Below, piece by piece: positions 35,290 to 48,329 of a stretch of DNA of 64,000 bases; the first letter of the stretch is position 1; each line of letters starts with the position of its first letter. Source of the DNA: Leuctra nigra. Lineage: Eukaryota > Arthropoda > Insecta > Plecoptera > Leuctridae. Under the pieces are notes generated by a model that saw nothing but the letters and a program-made list of their open reading frames with translations, was not told where the DNA came from and searched no databases. Both the position numbers and the translations under genes were made by a program. The stretch covers positions 22,943,073-23,007,072 of the forward strand of contig OW203767.1 in NCBI GenBank assembly GCA_934045905.1, read 5' to 3'.

Positions 35290-35797
35290 ACACCACCATC
35301 CAAACATGGCCCAGGTTTATACACGTAACCTACACGGGCGCCAGCCAAGGTGTATAGATTACACCACCATCAAACATGGCCCAGGTTTATACACGTAACT
35401 CAACACGGGCGCCAGCCAAGGTGTATAGATTACACCACCATCAAACATGGCCCAGGTTTATACACATAACTCTACACGGGCGCCAGCCAAGGTGTATAGA
35501 TTACACCACCATCAAACATGGCCCAGGTTTATACACGTAACTCAACACGGGCGCCAGCCAAGGTGTATAGATTACACCACCATCAAAATGGGCCAGGTTT
35601 ATACACGTAACTCTACACATTGGGCGCCAGCCAAGGTGTATAGATTACACCACCATCAAAATGGGCCAGGTTTATACACATAACTCTACACGGGCGCCAG
35701 CCAAGGTGTATAGATTACACCACCATCCAAACATGGCCCAGGTTTATACACGTAACTCAACACGGGCGCCAGCCAAGGTATATAGATAACACCACCA
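35290..35797 (+). repeat. Minisatellite, seven copies of a ~71-bp unit
   Basis: Each unit contains CACCACCATCAAACATGG, CCCAGGTTTATACACGTAAC, CACGGGCGCCAGCCAAGG and TGTATAGATTA. Units start near 35290, 35361, 35432, 35503, 35574, 35647 and 35717, with a partial last unit. Because 71 is not a multiple of 3, the open frames through it are not a protein repeat. Confidence 0.9.
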
Positions 35798-35799
35798 CC

Positions 35800-36663
35800 A
35801 TTACCTTGGGTGGCAATGATCGTTGCAATTCGTAAATTTTTTAAGTGTAACGTTCATGAACATTGAAAAAACACATATTTAATGTTTGCCTTGAAATACT
35901 TATACTACTACTTTACTTCAACCACTGATTTGCGGTTTATTCCACACAATAACATATTTTGCAGAATGTTATTTAAACAAAAACAAACATTTTACATTAA
36001 CTTATACAATAAATAATAAATAGCATCCAGGGACCAATAATCGCCATGGTTTTCAACATATTGTTCATCAGTTCCGGTTTAAAGTTGTTTTTTTGCATAA
36101 CACAAGGAAACTAATTTGAATTTTATTCTAATTAATGACACAAGTTACGTATCAATTATGTAAGTTGAAATGTTCTTCTCACTTGATGCAATTAGCAATG
36201 CACTTTTCTCTCACAGACAATAATGATGATCTTTGTTTGGAATTTGGGAGATTTTAAGAACTCTCTCAGTTCTTGGTAATTGTTTGCAACAGTCAGGACA
36301 CAATAATCACAATAATCAGGATATTCGCAGATCGAGGAAATACCTGAGAACTATTGATGACAGGCTGAGAAGAAGTTCTGAGAATATCAAGGATGGAAAC
36401 TAACAGAGTCTAAAAATCACTGTATCAAATTCACCAGAGATCGCAGCCCAATACAATTCTCTCTAGAATTCTGGTAGAATTATTTAGCTCTCGACTGAGT
36501 GAATCAGCGAAATGTGTCAGTGAGGAGGTCGACATCAGGAATCAAAATCGTACTCTTATAAAAGTAAAAAAAGTTCAAAAAGCTTGAATTATAGACTGGT
36601 TATTTCGAAAAAAATCAGGACCAAACATGTTTTTCATGATTCATGACAATTATTATTTTTAAA
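35800..36663. other. Gene-free AT-rich interval
   Basis: No exon or repeat boundary could be supported. Confidence 0.4.
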
Positions 36664-36976
36664 CAATTCAAAGTTTTGGGATATTGCGTCATGTTTTATA
36701 AAAAATAATTGATTTCCGTCAAGAGTTTCGATTTTAACTTCAAAATCTTCTTCAGGACAAAAAATTATCAAATTTCCATAAAAAAAATTAAAAGAATAAA
36801 ACAATTTCACTTTTTGATGGAAATTTTATATTTTTTTGTCCTGAAGAAGATTTTGAAATTAAAATCAAAACTGTTGACAGAAATAAATAAATTTTTTCCG
36901 AAACATTTGAAAAACTTTCGAAACTTTTGACAGAAATTATATAAAACATGACGCAATATCCCAAAACTTTGAATTG
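36664..36976. mobile_element. Palindromic element with perfect 37-bp TIRs and hammerhead-core-like arms
   Basis: 36664-36700 and 36940-36976 are exact inverted repeats (CAATTCAAAGTTTTGGGATA...). Inside, a second inverted pair contains GTCCTGAAGAAGATTTTGAA on each arm: minus strand 36757-36738, plus strand 36838-36857. On the minus arm CTGAAGA (36755-36749), a perfect GATTTT/AAAATC hairpin and GAAAC (36729-36725) follow in order; the plus arm has AAAAC in place of GAAAC. No coding capacity, no obvious target duplication. Confidence 0.75.
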
Positions 36977-36999
36977 AGGATCAAGTCGTATGCCCAAGA

Positions 37000-38330
37000 T
37001 TATTCAAGTAAAATATTATTTTTATTATTTTTTAATTTTTAAAATTACGTCATAAGTCTCTAGATCCAAAACACTAATCCTTGTATAAGATCCATTGCAT
37101 TATTCCATTGACGTGTTTCGTTGCTAAGCAGCTTATTTCCTCAAAAAACCAACGTGATCAAAACACTTCAACAAATCCTCGTGTTCCAATCCACTTTGTC
37201 TGAATCAAATTCACCGCCCATAACTCGAGTTTTCGTCGGCTGATGTTAGATTTACTTCTTCCCTCTCCCAGCCAATGGGCGAGCTGCTTGATAAGAACCA
37301 AGATGGAATCTCACCCCCAACGTTGCGTGCCAACTTCAACTCCTACTCCATGTCGACTGCTAGAGAATATTACAGTTTATTACCCCATCGACCGAGCTAA
37401 TAATAAGATCACATTGCGGGTGGAGAAATTGACGTGATCGAAATTTCTAACATTTATATTATACATTCCCACAAGTCTAACTCGAAACTGTAATAAAATC
37501 GTGATGGATTCGAATTAAGTGAGCTATGAATTTGACCTGACCTGAAAGTGGAATGGAGTTATATTTTCTGGTCAATTGAGATAACCGATTTGAAAACTTT
37601 GGTTTGTCTTTACTTTATTTATGGAAAAGTTGAAGGATCATTAATCTTTGAATATATTACTTCAAAATAGAATGTTATCTATCCCGCTTCATATTTTCTT
37701 TATGAAATTAGCTGTTTGTCACATTCTTTTGCCAATCAAACAATAACACGCGTTCTGAAAAAAATACTTATTCTGAAAATGGGTACACACACATACTGTA
37801 TTAAAACATCCTGTATAATGTAAGAAACAAATTTCCGCACAATTAAATTTTTGGTGTAGTCTGTATAGTTACATGTATATAAAGTATAAACGTATAATAG
37901 CTTTTTATTTTTAACCAAAAAGATTGATCACACAAATAAATTAAAATTAAAATTAATTTAAAAAAATTAAATTAATTAATTAAAAATAAAAGTGATTATA
38001 TTGTGATGAACTAATGCATTATATCTGTACCTGAGAAGTAGAAGGCCTGATGTCCAGCTCAATGATTCTTCAGGTGAGCTCATAAAGTATTTGTATAGGT
38101 GACTATGTCATTTTGTAAGATAATACAATAGTAATTTTTGTTGAATTCCGTCAATGATATTTGACAGAACTTGATTACATGATTCTAAAAATTATTGTGT
38201 AGCACAAAATCGAGAAAATGGTCCTGGAGCTTTCTCTGGCGTACACAGAAATTAATTTAATTATAATACTTCATAATTAAATTGACAAAAATAGTTATTC
38301 AAATTTAAACAACACTAGAAAGAGCTAATT
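37000..38330. other. Gene-free interval
   Basis: 37080-37440 is slightly GC-richer and has an open frame without supporting signals. 37920-37995 is an A/T-only low-complexity run of AATTAAA units. Confidence 0.4.
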
Positions 38331-38338
38331 CTGAGAAC

Positions 38339-38379
38339 TAGCCCCGCAGGCAAGCCAGCCTATTGGTTTAGCGGGGCTA
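38339..38379. repeat. 9-bp GC-rich stem-loop (TAGCCCCGC/GCGGGGCTA)
   Basis: Perfect 9-base inverted pair with a 23-base loop containing GGCAAGCCAGCC. It stands out from AT-rich surroundings. The GCCCCGCAGG string of its left arm recurs at 59243, 59339 and 59438. Confidence 0.6.
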
Positions 38380-38420
38380 CAATAACTTGTAATTTGTACT
38401 TTGGTAAAAAAAAAAAAATT

Positions 38421-38464
38421 GTCCTGAAGAAGGTCTAAACATATGGACCGAAACTGTTGACATT
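38421..38464 (+). ncRNA. Hammerhead-core-like fragment (CTGAAGA - hairpin - GAAAC)
   Basis: GTCCTGAAGAAGGTC, a loop, GGACCGAAACTGTTGACA. CTGAAGA (38424-38430) and GAAAC (38450-38454) flank a GGTC/GACC stem, matching the CUGANGA...GAAA strings of hammerhead ribozymes. A stem I between the cleavage triplet and CUGANGA is not evident, so self-cleavage is unproven. Preceded by a 13-base A run. Related to the arms of the element at 36664-36976. Confidence 0.3.
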
Positions 38465-38529
38465 ACGTTAAAATAAAAATAATACAGGATGAAATATCCC
38501 AATCAAGATGTTTTTAATAAAAAAATGCT

Positions 38530-40680
38530 TTTTATTCCTTTTCCCAATTAAATAAATAGTCAAATGTTTATGACTCCATATTCACGCTTATTGCCATACC
38601 TAATTGCATAATATTATTTCCCCACTTGGAATATGACACCCAAGTCCGTCCCAAAAGTTTCAGCTGTCTTAATCAAAATCAAATGAACCACTAACCAATT
38701 CACCATTTATTTGACGTCTGGGGTTAGTTTCCAGCAAACATAATTGTTTCATTATGCTATTATTACTTACCTACCCTCAATCCAATATTAATAAATTGTA
38801 ATTGGTTGTTTAAAACTTTGAAATTCAATTTCAACGTTCCGAGGGACTCAAAATTACAGGTTGTTTTTCCTGTCATAATAATTATATCTATTTCTCTATT
38901 CCATTTCTTTCAACCCCAGCACGCGGTGGTCCCCTATAGAGCGATTATATATCACACTGAACATAATGATGTTATTAACTAAGTATAGGTCCACGGGCTG
39001 TAACGCCGTGCGGGACAAATTAAAATTATACCACTTCCGAATAGCACTACTGGATGTCTCAGTTGATTATTCTACTCTTTAATATCCGTGGTGTCGTTAC
39101 TTAATCTGTTTCGGTACAGAAATCAAGTAACTAATTTCGTATTTTGTAATTGGATGAAGTTTTTCTATCATTATAGTAAAATAACTTAATAACTTATACT
39201 TGTTTTAGTCGTGATCGTTTTTAAAAAATATACCTACGAATTAAAGTCAACAAGTTTGGGGATTCATGGAATTGGTAGGTTTTCTCTTTTGGGGGTCTTG
39301 TATTTATTGATATCTATAGTATAGGTATATTTATAACTAATAAGTACTAATTAGGTATTATAGTCTCCGTTTAAATTGAAGGAGTCAAAAGTTCATCTTA
39401 CAAGTAAAAAGAATTCCTTCACTTCAGGTTATACCTACAAACTCAAAGACTGTGAAAACATATCGATGAAAATATGAATAAAAAGACCATCTTTTACAGG
39501 TTGTCAAAAGTCCACCCAGAATAAACAAGCTCAACCATTTAAGTTTAGAGGACCATTAAGTGAACTTTTGAAAGCTCATGCTTTTAAAACAATTATTACG
39601 TTCAAATAAATGGAGCCTTTTATTTTATATACATCTTCTCTCCTTTGGTACAGATGACATTCGAAGAGATGGCGTAAAAGAATAATTATGATGTATTGGT
39701 GGAAACGTGTTAGGAACACTGTCAATATATTGTCTCTCCAAGCTCTTTTGACAAAATCACGTTAAACCACAATCATGATACCCAGCGTCTGTAATCGAAC
39801 TAGCTTGACAGTTCAATGACATTCTTATTAATTTCATCAGCAATGCTTGTGAATTGACGATACATTCATAAAACATCAATCAGCTTGATTAAGTACTTAT
39901 TGACATGAAAATACAGGTGTTAATTACAATAAGAAAATTTCTTCAATTAATCTTTAACTACTAAAAAAACACGTCCTGTACTTGCAATTGACCAATTATC
40001 ATGTAACATCCAGCCAATCAAAGCAATCATAATATTATTCTACCCTCACATTGATTATCTGAATCGCTGACACCTGCTTTTATGATCCTTAATTCTAATT
40101 TCCTTTCTATTCATCCTGATGATGATGGGTTAGCTTGACGGAGATTGGCTGGATTCACGATGGAACTTGACGTGATTGGCTTTGGCTATTGGACGAGGGT
40201 TTGTGTAAATAGCCACTCCCTGGGACTTGGTAAAAAACACACACCTGATCACACCTGTCTGCTTGAGTGGAGGTTGCGGAGGTTGTTCAGTGGCTCTGGG
40301 CTGCTGTACTGGAGGTCCAAGTTCGACCCCCGTCATGTAGATCACTGACGACATAATTATTTGTTTTAGACTGATTTTCATGTACAATGATTATTATTTA
40401 GATGCTATATAATATGGATAAAGTTACTAAATATTCAGTTACAAGGAAAATAATGGGTATGGAGGTGCCTGGTTCTTTTTAAGAGTTTTTAGCTCAGCAT
40501 TGTTTGGAATCAGAATACAGCATCTGTTGTTTGCGAAAGAACTAAATTCCTATGAAATTTATACAATTCATAAATATTACATTTATTGATGTTTGGTCCT
40601 TCTTTAATCGTAACTTTTCATGCCATTGTCATATAGAATCTAAATCTCGAACCAATTGACTGTTGACATAATTTTAGGTT
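38530..40680. other. Gene-free interval
   Basis: AT-rich. 40130-40350 is GC-richer and open on both strands for 67-85 codons, with no recognisable product or splice signal. Confidence 0.4.
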
Positions 40681-40698
40681 GTGTTCGTTTTCTCTAAA

Positions 40699-40790
40699 CC
40701 TTGTAACCTTGTAACTTGTAACTTGTAACTTGTAACTTGTGGAGTTTTACTCTGTTGGATATATTGTACAAAAAATAAATAAATGAATCA
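40699..40790 (+). repeat. CTTGTAA heptamer repeat and A-rich tail, probable retroelement 3' end
   Basis: About six CTTGTAA units (40699-40741), then TGTACAAAAAATAAATAAATG. A short tandem repeat near an A-rich tail is typical of LINE or SINE 3' ends. The body upstream is not recognisable. Confidence 0.4.
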
Positions 40791-41099
40791 ATTCTGTTTC
40801 TTTTAAAGAATCACCCAATTTGTATAGAAATAAATACAATTTAGTCGGCATGATGAAAAGGACGTAAGAAAAATATTTGTAAAATAAAGAAACAATGTAT
40901 ATGTATGTTCCTATTACTGCATTTTCAATATTTTACTTTCGTACAACAATTTTCTGAGAATTCACACTTTTGTGGAGGTGCCGTGTTTCCTGGTGGCGTC
41001 TGCTGCGTTACGGCATGTCGCCTGCATCCAGTAAATTGCATCATTACTTCATTACAGAAAACACCTTTTGGGACATAATCTATTTTTTCTAACCCAAAT

Positions 41100-44000
41100 T
41101 GAACAATTTTCATTATTTTCATCTTCGAACATCAGCTGCCATTTTCTAGAGTGTCATCATTCCGCCATTATATAAAAACCCCCCAAAAATAATAATCCTC
41201 ACCACTTTTTTATTTTCTCCGTCAAAGGGGTTGCTCCGACAAGAGACTTTGGATCCGTGTAATCAATTAGTACCAAGCATTCCCCACAGGATGCGCCACT
41301 TCGACTCTCATAAGCGCCAAGCTTTGGCGGCGTCTTTTGCATTCACCTCGTCTGCAACCAGCATCCATCGCAGCTAAATTGCAATATCAAGAACTAATTT
41401 ATACTTATATTGTTGAGTACCTACGAGCTCATTTTAATTGAGAGGAGAGAGAATGTAAGAGAGTGGGAGGGGAGAAAATTTTTCTAAATTTTTCTCTCAA
41501 TGACCTTTTCAATGGAGTATTCTTCTTGTTTTCTACCTTGGCGGCACCTTTGATGTTCCCCCTACCGCCCCCCCCCCCCCCCCCCTTCGCACAGGTTGGG
41601 GCACACACTTAAGAAGTCCCAACGCCTCCCCTCTCCCCCCACCAAGGTTCATATAAAAGCCACCCAGAGCGTCTATGCATGGGTATGATGTGCCTTTTGG
41701 CTCATTGTTATGCACGTATATATTGGAACCGTAGCTGTATTTTGATGATTATGTCACAATAATTATGATGATGTGACCTTTTCTTTTGATGACGCCCTGG
41801 CCAGCAGTGTTTGGATTTGACTAATTATTTGTGATTTGTTGTGTCGAATTGAGGTGTTTATCCTCGGTGTTTTATTGAGAAAGATTCTTCATTCATTGTT
41901 TGCTTTTTTGATTTGTGTCCATCAAATGGCCTAACTGATATTTTACTGTTCGAGCCATGGAAGTGACAACAGATACTTGGGATAGCGCATGTGGCAAATG
42001 TGACTTTTTGAGCTTTGAAGCTTTTAAACAACGGAAAAAGCTGGAATGCTTTATAAAGCAACAAAATGGTGATTTCGAACCTTGAAAGAAAAATATACTT
42101 ATTCGGACGATGCGATTTTATTTAATTAAAATTTATTTTAAAAGTAGACCTGTTGCGATCCTGACAAAGTTATTGGTAACTTATAAGAAGAGGAGCCTTT
42201 TTATGTATATTCTATAAAATAATCCATTTCTCTTCTTGAATTGACATCATGTTATTTATACAAAGTCTAACTTCCGTGCCACCTAATTTCCTTTCTAAAA
42301 ATGCAACTTAATTTTGAATTGAAGATATATAATCACAATAAGCTTGTTGAATATACATGTAAATTAGTTGAGCGAGCACTGCCCATATTGCCCAAAACAG
42401 TCTCTAACACATCCGTTGTAACATCACCTTCATACAATAGTCATGTTAAATCCAACTCACCAATAATTAACTTCATATCAGGCCACACCACTTAGTCAAA
42501 ATTACTCTTAATAAGGACTCAATTTACCGCCCGAAACTTAGAAAACATAAAGTTTTACTTATGATGGCGTATATTCTAGTAATTATGGAGACACTCTGCA
42601 TATTACACGGCTGGTCCCTCATTAATTAGGGTTATTATGTAATTTAAATTTGGAGGCTTAAGGAAGATTATATATTACGATAACTCGACGGGTTTTCGAT
42701 GTGTCCTTTCATGGCCAAGGATGGAAATAATTTATTGAACGCGCGTGTATCACTGTAAGTTGTGAAATTATTAACAGAAAATGGTGCCCGTTATGAGAAA
42801 TAATCATTTATAAATCATGAAGTGGGAGACATATTTTTTGTGCAATATTTTTTTATGTAAGTAGCTACTTATAAATACTTGCTTGTTTATGGTTTTATGT
42901 TTTCAATATTAAACCGTTATAATTTAGAATAGTAAAAAAAATTGATGTTGCAGCATAATAGAGGATTTGAGCTTCAGAAGGCCCGAAATCAATTTTTTCA
43001 ATTTTTCTTTGCACTCTTGGCATCATGTAATCAAGCTCCATCAACTGCGTCAATATATACAGTTGTATTGAAGTCTTACAAAATGACTATTTCACAAGTA
43101 CAAACATGATTGGATGAAGACAGAATACTGGTTTTTTGAGTTCAAATCAAGAATCATTGAAATGGACATCGGGCCTTCTACCTCCGAGTTGTTTCTTGTC
43201 TTTGTTTCCGTGCCTTTAGAAACTCTTTGGACGACAGTTATCACAACCTTTATATTGGCCAATTTATCTTTATCTCCAGCTAAATTTGAAGAGTTTAAAA
43301 ATTCGTATACGAATAAAGTACCTACTTATTCATACTATATTGGTCTTAGATGATAATTTAGATATTAAACTAATATTAATGTTTTACAATCTCTCTCTGC
43401 AGATTTGAAATATATTCGTTCGTGCTTGTCATACCTATATGACAATATGAGTGCTATATGAGTGCTATTTATAGCACATCAAGAAAAGAATAAGACTTTA
43501 AAGATTATTATTATGCTTTCTAGAACATTTTATGAGTAATGCAAATTAAGAACATGTCAGACTCATATTAATTCTTTCTTTTTTAATCCGTTTCAGCGCT
43601 GATAATGGTGTCCAATAATTAACCAATAATTAACGGTATAAAGAGATTATATTCAGATATAATCCATAAACAATATTTAATTAAACTTTATTGTATTTGG
43701 TAACTGACTGGGTCTTAAATTGACTGACCTCAGTAGGCCACTGAGCTTTTATGTTTTAAACCATTTTGATTGCGAAATTAAAGTTTATAGAGCTTTTCAT
43801 CTTTAAACTTTTAGAAATCACACACAAGACTTAAGTTTTTTTAATAACCGAATATTTTCTTAGATTATCAAAGTCATGTGGTAAATATAACCAAACGCAA
43901 TTGGGTTGCTTTACTCAACAAATAACTTTTCTGAGTTAGCGAAATATCGTAAAATCAACACAATAATTTTACCAAAACAATTTATAAAGCTTTATGCAAG

Positions 44001-45000
44001 CTAAATGCTTTTTACTGTTTCAAAACAAGAAAGAAGTCAAGAATATGTATGTATTATGAATGTGTGTGTGTGACTATGGTTAAAATTATAAACAATATCT
44101 TGTATAGTAACATCAGTTATTTTCCATGTGTTTTTTTATAGTTTTTATCGATAGAACAAAGAAACTCTTTGCTCAACGATAAGGCAATATACTCTTATGC
44201 CACGCTTTACCACACTTTTTTTTATCTTTTATCTAACAATTTCTTTTATCAATTACGTAGTTTTTTTGATGAGATGATGATTCTCATTAGCAAGTATAAA
44301 CTACACTTTACATCACGAAGTTAAACTTTTCAATTTTCTACATGAAACTAAACGATTATCTAAAGTAGTTTGAATAATTCTGTATTCATAACGTCCTCTT
44401 TGAATTCTGCAGGACAATACTTTATAATAAGCTCGCTTTTAAGATCCATTTTAAAATACCTCACATGATAGCATGCGTTTCGTTTCGTTTTCAATTAAGG
44501 GCCATGCGTGTAATAGTTTTCTATTTTCAGATGTTTTATTTGATACGAAGCTCAACAGTCTTAAGCACGTCACTAAAGTGACAGGTCGTAATTATACATT
44601 TATTTTTAATGGCTAAAGCTGAGGTTACATACACGAACGCGTTTCTATATTAATTTAAAAATTTAAGTTAAATTGTTTTTTAATATGTTTAAATTGATAA
44701 GATCATCAGCGAAATCACAAACATATAAAAAATTAATTATTGGAGTTACAACAGTTTTCTTATTATTTTCCCTCCAATAAATTTAAATTATAAAAATTAA
44801 AATGTAAATTTGTATAATTTTATAATTACCTACCATGTAAAAATGTGTAAGTTGAGATAGAAAGTATGCATAATGTATGAAGTTATACAGACAAAACAAA
44901 ATGGCTACAAGAACCATTTTATAATTTTTTTTGGAAACACATTTAGAATGTATTTTAATCAAACAAAATGTCAAACAAAACCAATTGTTATTACTCTCGT
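41100..45000. other. Largely gene-free interval
   Basis: 41160-41380 is GC-richer with a TATATAAAAA string (41169-41178) but no following exon could be supported. An 18-base C run lies at 41568-41585. 43124-43190 contains GACATCGGGCCTTCTACCTC, also seen in altered form near 28900, so it is repeat-derived. The rest is AT-rich. Confidence 0.4.
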
Positions 45001-45008
45001 TCTACAAG

Positions 45009-45139
45009 CAATTGGGTTTCTCCTGCCTGTTGTAGCTTTAAGCTCAATGCTTCGAAAAAGTTTTCATTCAAGACATGCAGAATTGATACGAGATTCAAAA
45101 GATGGAGTATACCTAAAGATGGATGAAAGCGTTACCTAA
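45009..45139 (+). CDS. Candidate terminal exon of a membrane protein, unidentified
   Basis: Pyrimidine-rich TTACTCTCGTTCTACAAG precedes a possible acceptor at 45008. The frame then reads IGFLLPVVALSSML (hydrophobic, like the end of a membrane span), followed by a basic then acidic tail RKSFHSRHAELIRD and KDGVYLKMDESVT, and a stop at 45139. The tail is protein-like and unlike chance AT-rich translation. No upstream exon was found in the window and no close AATAAA follows, so it could be a pseudo-exon. Confidence 0.25.
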
Positions 45140-45520
45140 TTGAAATACCCATGATGTTGTTATGTACCTGTTGTTGACTTTATTGTTAACAAATATATTG
45201 TTACTTGATAATGAAATTACAAGTATTAATCAAGTTATTAACAAAAGGAACCAATTTGACCATGAACATCGTGCGTACAATTGAATATCATGCCTACACT
45301 CTTAACCAAACAAAAGCTCAACTTTCTCTTTCATTCTCACCACAATCAACAGATTCTCAACACCGACTGATGCAAACATCACAACACTTTGTCAACTATA
45401 AGCAACATGTTAATCTTTCATTTGTCCAACTACTGGAAGCAATATTATGTTGATCTTAGTCAGATCTTGAAAAAGTATTAATCTATAAACATTTGTCACT
45501 CTCAAACAACTACTCTAAAA

Positions 45521-45945
45521 CAAAATTGTGTTGATCTTGGCTGATAATTTGTCCAACTCCTAGAGACAAAATGTTGATATAAGGTTGATCATTTGTCAAC
45601 TAAAATGTTGATCTTGGTTGATAATTTGTTTAACTTCTAGAAGCAAAATGTTGATCTAAGGTTGATCATTTGTCAACTAAAATGTTGATCTTTGTTGATA
45701 ATTTGTTTAACTCCTAGAAGCAAAATGTTAATCTAGGTTGATCAGTTGACAAATAAAATGTTGATCTTGGTTAATTTGTCCCACTCTTCGAAGCAAAATG
45801 TTGATCTAGGTTGATCATTTGCAAACTGAGAAAATGTTGATATTGGTTGATTATTTGTTTAACTCCTAGAAGCAAAATGTTGATCTAGGTTGATCATTTG
45901 TCAACTAAAATGTTGATCTTGGTTGATCATTTGTCCAGGTCATGC
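45521..45945 (+). repeat. Minisatellite of AAAATGTTGATCT / TTGATCATTTGTCAACT units
   Basis: About five to six units of roughly 68-80 bp, each with two half-repeats: CAAAATGTTGATCTAGGTTG then ATCATTTGTCAACT, and AAAATGTTGATCTTGGTTG then ATAATTTGTTTAACTCCTAG. Units are irregular through small deletions. Confidence 0.8.
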
Positions 45946-45949
45946 ATGA

Positions 45950-47557
45950 TGTCAAGAACTAACGAGGATGTCGGCGGGATGTTTGACATCTCGACATCTT
46001 GACATCAGGGAGACACGCTTGGATGTTAAGTTCCTGTAGGATGTTCCGCTTTCGCCCTCCTATGTGCGAGATGCCGAGAAGGGGAATAGAATCTACATTA
46101 TCAGGCTCCATTTATTGTGGCATTCAGGCATTTCATCAGCTTTTAAAATAAGAATAAGACAAATTCAAGTTCTGAATCGTTGAGCTTTTTGGCTTCTTTG
46201 TTTCAAATACAAGAGCTTTCCAATTATAATTAATTCCGTGTTCAAATAAATAGGTTATTCCAAAATCTGGCACTTCACTAATCAATAGTGACAAAGTATT
46301 TCTTTTACAGACTTAATTGACGCAATGCAATAATTTCTCCACGACTGTTTTGCGGGTGTACGACGTGATAAAGTTTTGAGAGCTGCCTTAAACAATTTCG
46401 TACGCACACAAGAAATTAGGACGTAGGCAAATATATAGTTGAAGCCCTTAGGTATTTGTTATTCTTATTGCTTTTAAAAATTAGTTTTGAACAATATACA
46501 AATTTCCTAAGTGTGACTTAGTAGAGACTTTCGGGACTTTTTTGCATAGCAATAAAGTTCTAATCAGCGTTTAAAATTTAGCAGAGAATTGAAAAACTGG
46601 CCCTAATGATAACAGTAATAATATTATAGCAAATTTAATAATTCTTTCTTGTCGAATTATTCAACAAGCTTTTGCTCTTTTAAATCCCAAATTCGCGACG
46701 TCCACTTACACTTTCGTTAAACAGTGTCGTTAAACCAACTAACTAACCGAATGCTTCCACATAATGTCATACGTTGATGACTCTAAATTTATACTCACAA
46801 CAAAAATAGAAACGTAATTTACCCTAATCACATTATTAGCCTTCTTCATCGGTAGAGAGCTAAGTCGGAGAGCAAATTAATTTCTTTTGATCGTCGAACC
46901 GAACCCTGGTAGATGAAAAGAGAGAGAAGATGAATCAGCTGCCACGATGGAGAGAGATGCTGTATGGAGCCAGCTGTCTATGAGACATCAAGAGTTTGGG
47001 AAGATTGTCGCACGGCAGATTTAGCAAGACAAATGAGCGGTGTTAGTTGCTTTAAGAGACTGACTCGAGGATAAACATTTGCCACAGATGAACTCTACCG
47101 TGGAGAAGAGACATGGGATGTGTGTGTTGAATTAAATGAAGATGGCGGCTAGACTGGCGGATATGGACCGATTTATAGTTGACTTGGATGAGAAGTGAAG
47201 GTTTTGTTTAGACATGTTTGTTTTTATTGTTGTAGTAACAAATCAGTGAATGGCTCAAAGGGATTTGAACTACGAATGTTGAAGAGATTATCTTGTGTTA
47301 TAATTTTTAGTTACACAGAAATTTCGGAGATTAATGAGAAATTTTCTATTTACGATAAGATTTAGGAAATTGAAATTTATTAAAATTAATTACACAAACA
47401 CACGAACAAAAGTATATACAGGATTTAAGATAAATGCATAAAAATAAACAAAAACAAACATTAACCATGCATTGAGCTTTAATGTAGGTAATTACCTAAA
47501 CAATAATAAAATTAATGTAAAATTGAAAAAAATATATTTAATGAAAAATGTAGACAC
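45950..47557. other. Gene-free interval
   Basis: 45945-46050 has dense GATGTC/GACATC motifs, possibly decayed repeat. 46850-47200 is somewhat GC-richer without an identifiable exon. Confidence 0.4.
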
Positions 47558-47561
47558 TTAA

Positions 47562-48319
47562 GGTGGCTGGATCGATCGATTTTCTGAAGTATTGGAGAGC
47601 TTTCACTAATTTATTAAGTGTTCATAAATCACGTTTATAAATTATTTTAGCACATAATTTACTTTTATAATATACTGGGTAGTTGAAATAGACAACATTT
47701 AAATGGTATTTATACGTTATCTTATTATTTAGAGCAGTATTAATGCCACAAAGAAGTTAGTTTTGAATCGGATATTGAATATTTTTCTATAATTTTAACA
47801 ATACGGTACAATATGGCAACATCGTACTTTGGAAATTTGAATTTGTGTGGAGTCATGATGGCTGAGGTGGCTGAGCTTACACCTAGAGTTTACTTTCATG
47901 AAAAGTCAAGGTATCTTTAGTAGGCATTTAGTGCCTTCTAACTACCTTGAGCACTCCCGTGTTGCCAAAAGTATTTTGACTTGATTCACAATTTGAATTG
48001 AATCGCCTACAACATTTTATTTAGCACACGATGATATTGGTTTATATTTTTTTAATGAAAGTAAATAGATCAAAGATTTTTTTTGTATATAGGTTTTTTG
48101 AAAATCTATCGGGCCAATTAAATAAAATCTTCATTTGTAGCAAATTTTTCAAACCTGCCATAAGATAACATGGGGAAAATACTTATTTCTTATTCGCCTA
48201 TCTCGAAAACTAGACACGGGAAGTATTTTATTTTTTGAAGTGTTGTTTAGGGGATACCAATGAGTGAGTACAGCAAAATTGAACACTATCTGAAAAAATG
48301 GTCGATCGACCCAGCCACC
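47562..48319. mobile_element. TTAA-flanked TIR element (758 bp), piggyBac-like target
   Basis: GGTGGCTGGATCGATCGA at the left end is mirrored by TCGATCGACCCAGCCACC at the right, and both ends are bordered by TTAA (47558-47561 and 48320-48323). TTAA duplication is the hallmark of piggyBac-type insertion. The terminal sequence is not the usual CCC start and there is no transposase, so the superfamily is tentative. Confidence 0.65.
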
Positions 48320-48329
48320 TTAATAGCAC

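Noticed and set aside
35447..35683. 78-codon repeat 'protein' in the 71-bp minisatellite
   Set aside because: The unit length is not a multiple of three, so each unit is read in another frame; a repeat artefact.
43114..43353. 79-codon frame with a hydrophobic segment
   Set aside because: Its GGGCCTTCTACCTC part recurs near 28900 in noncoding DNA, so it is repeat-derived.
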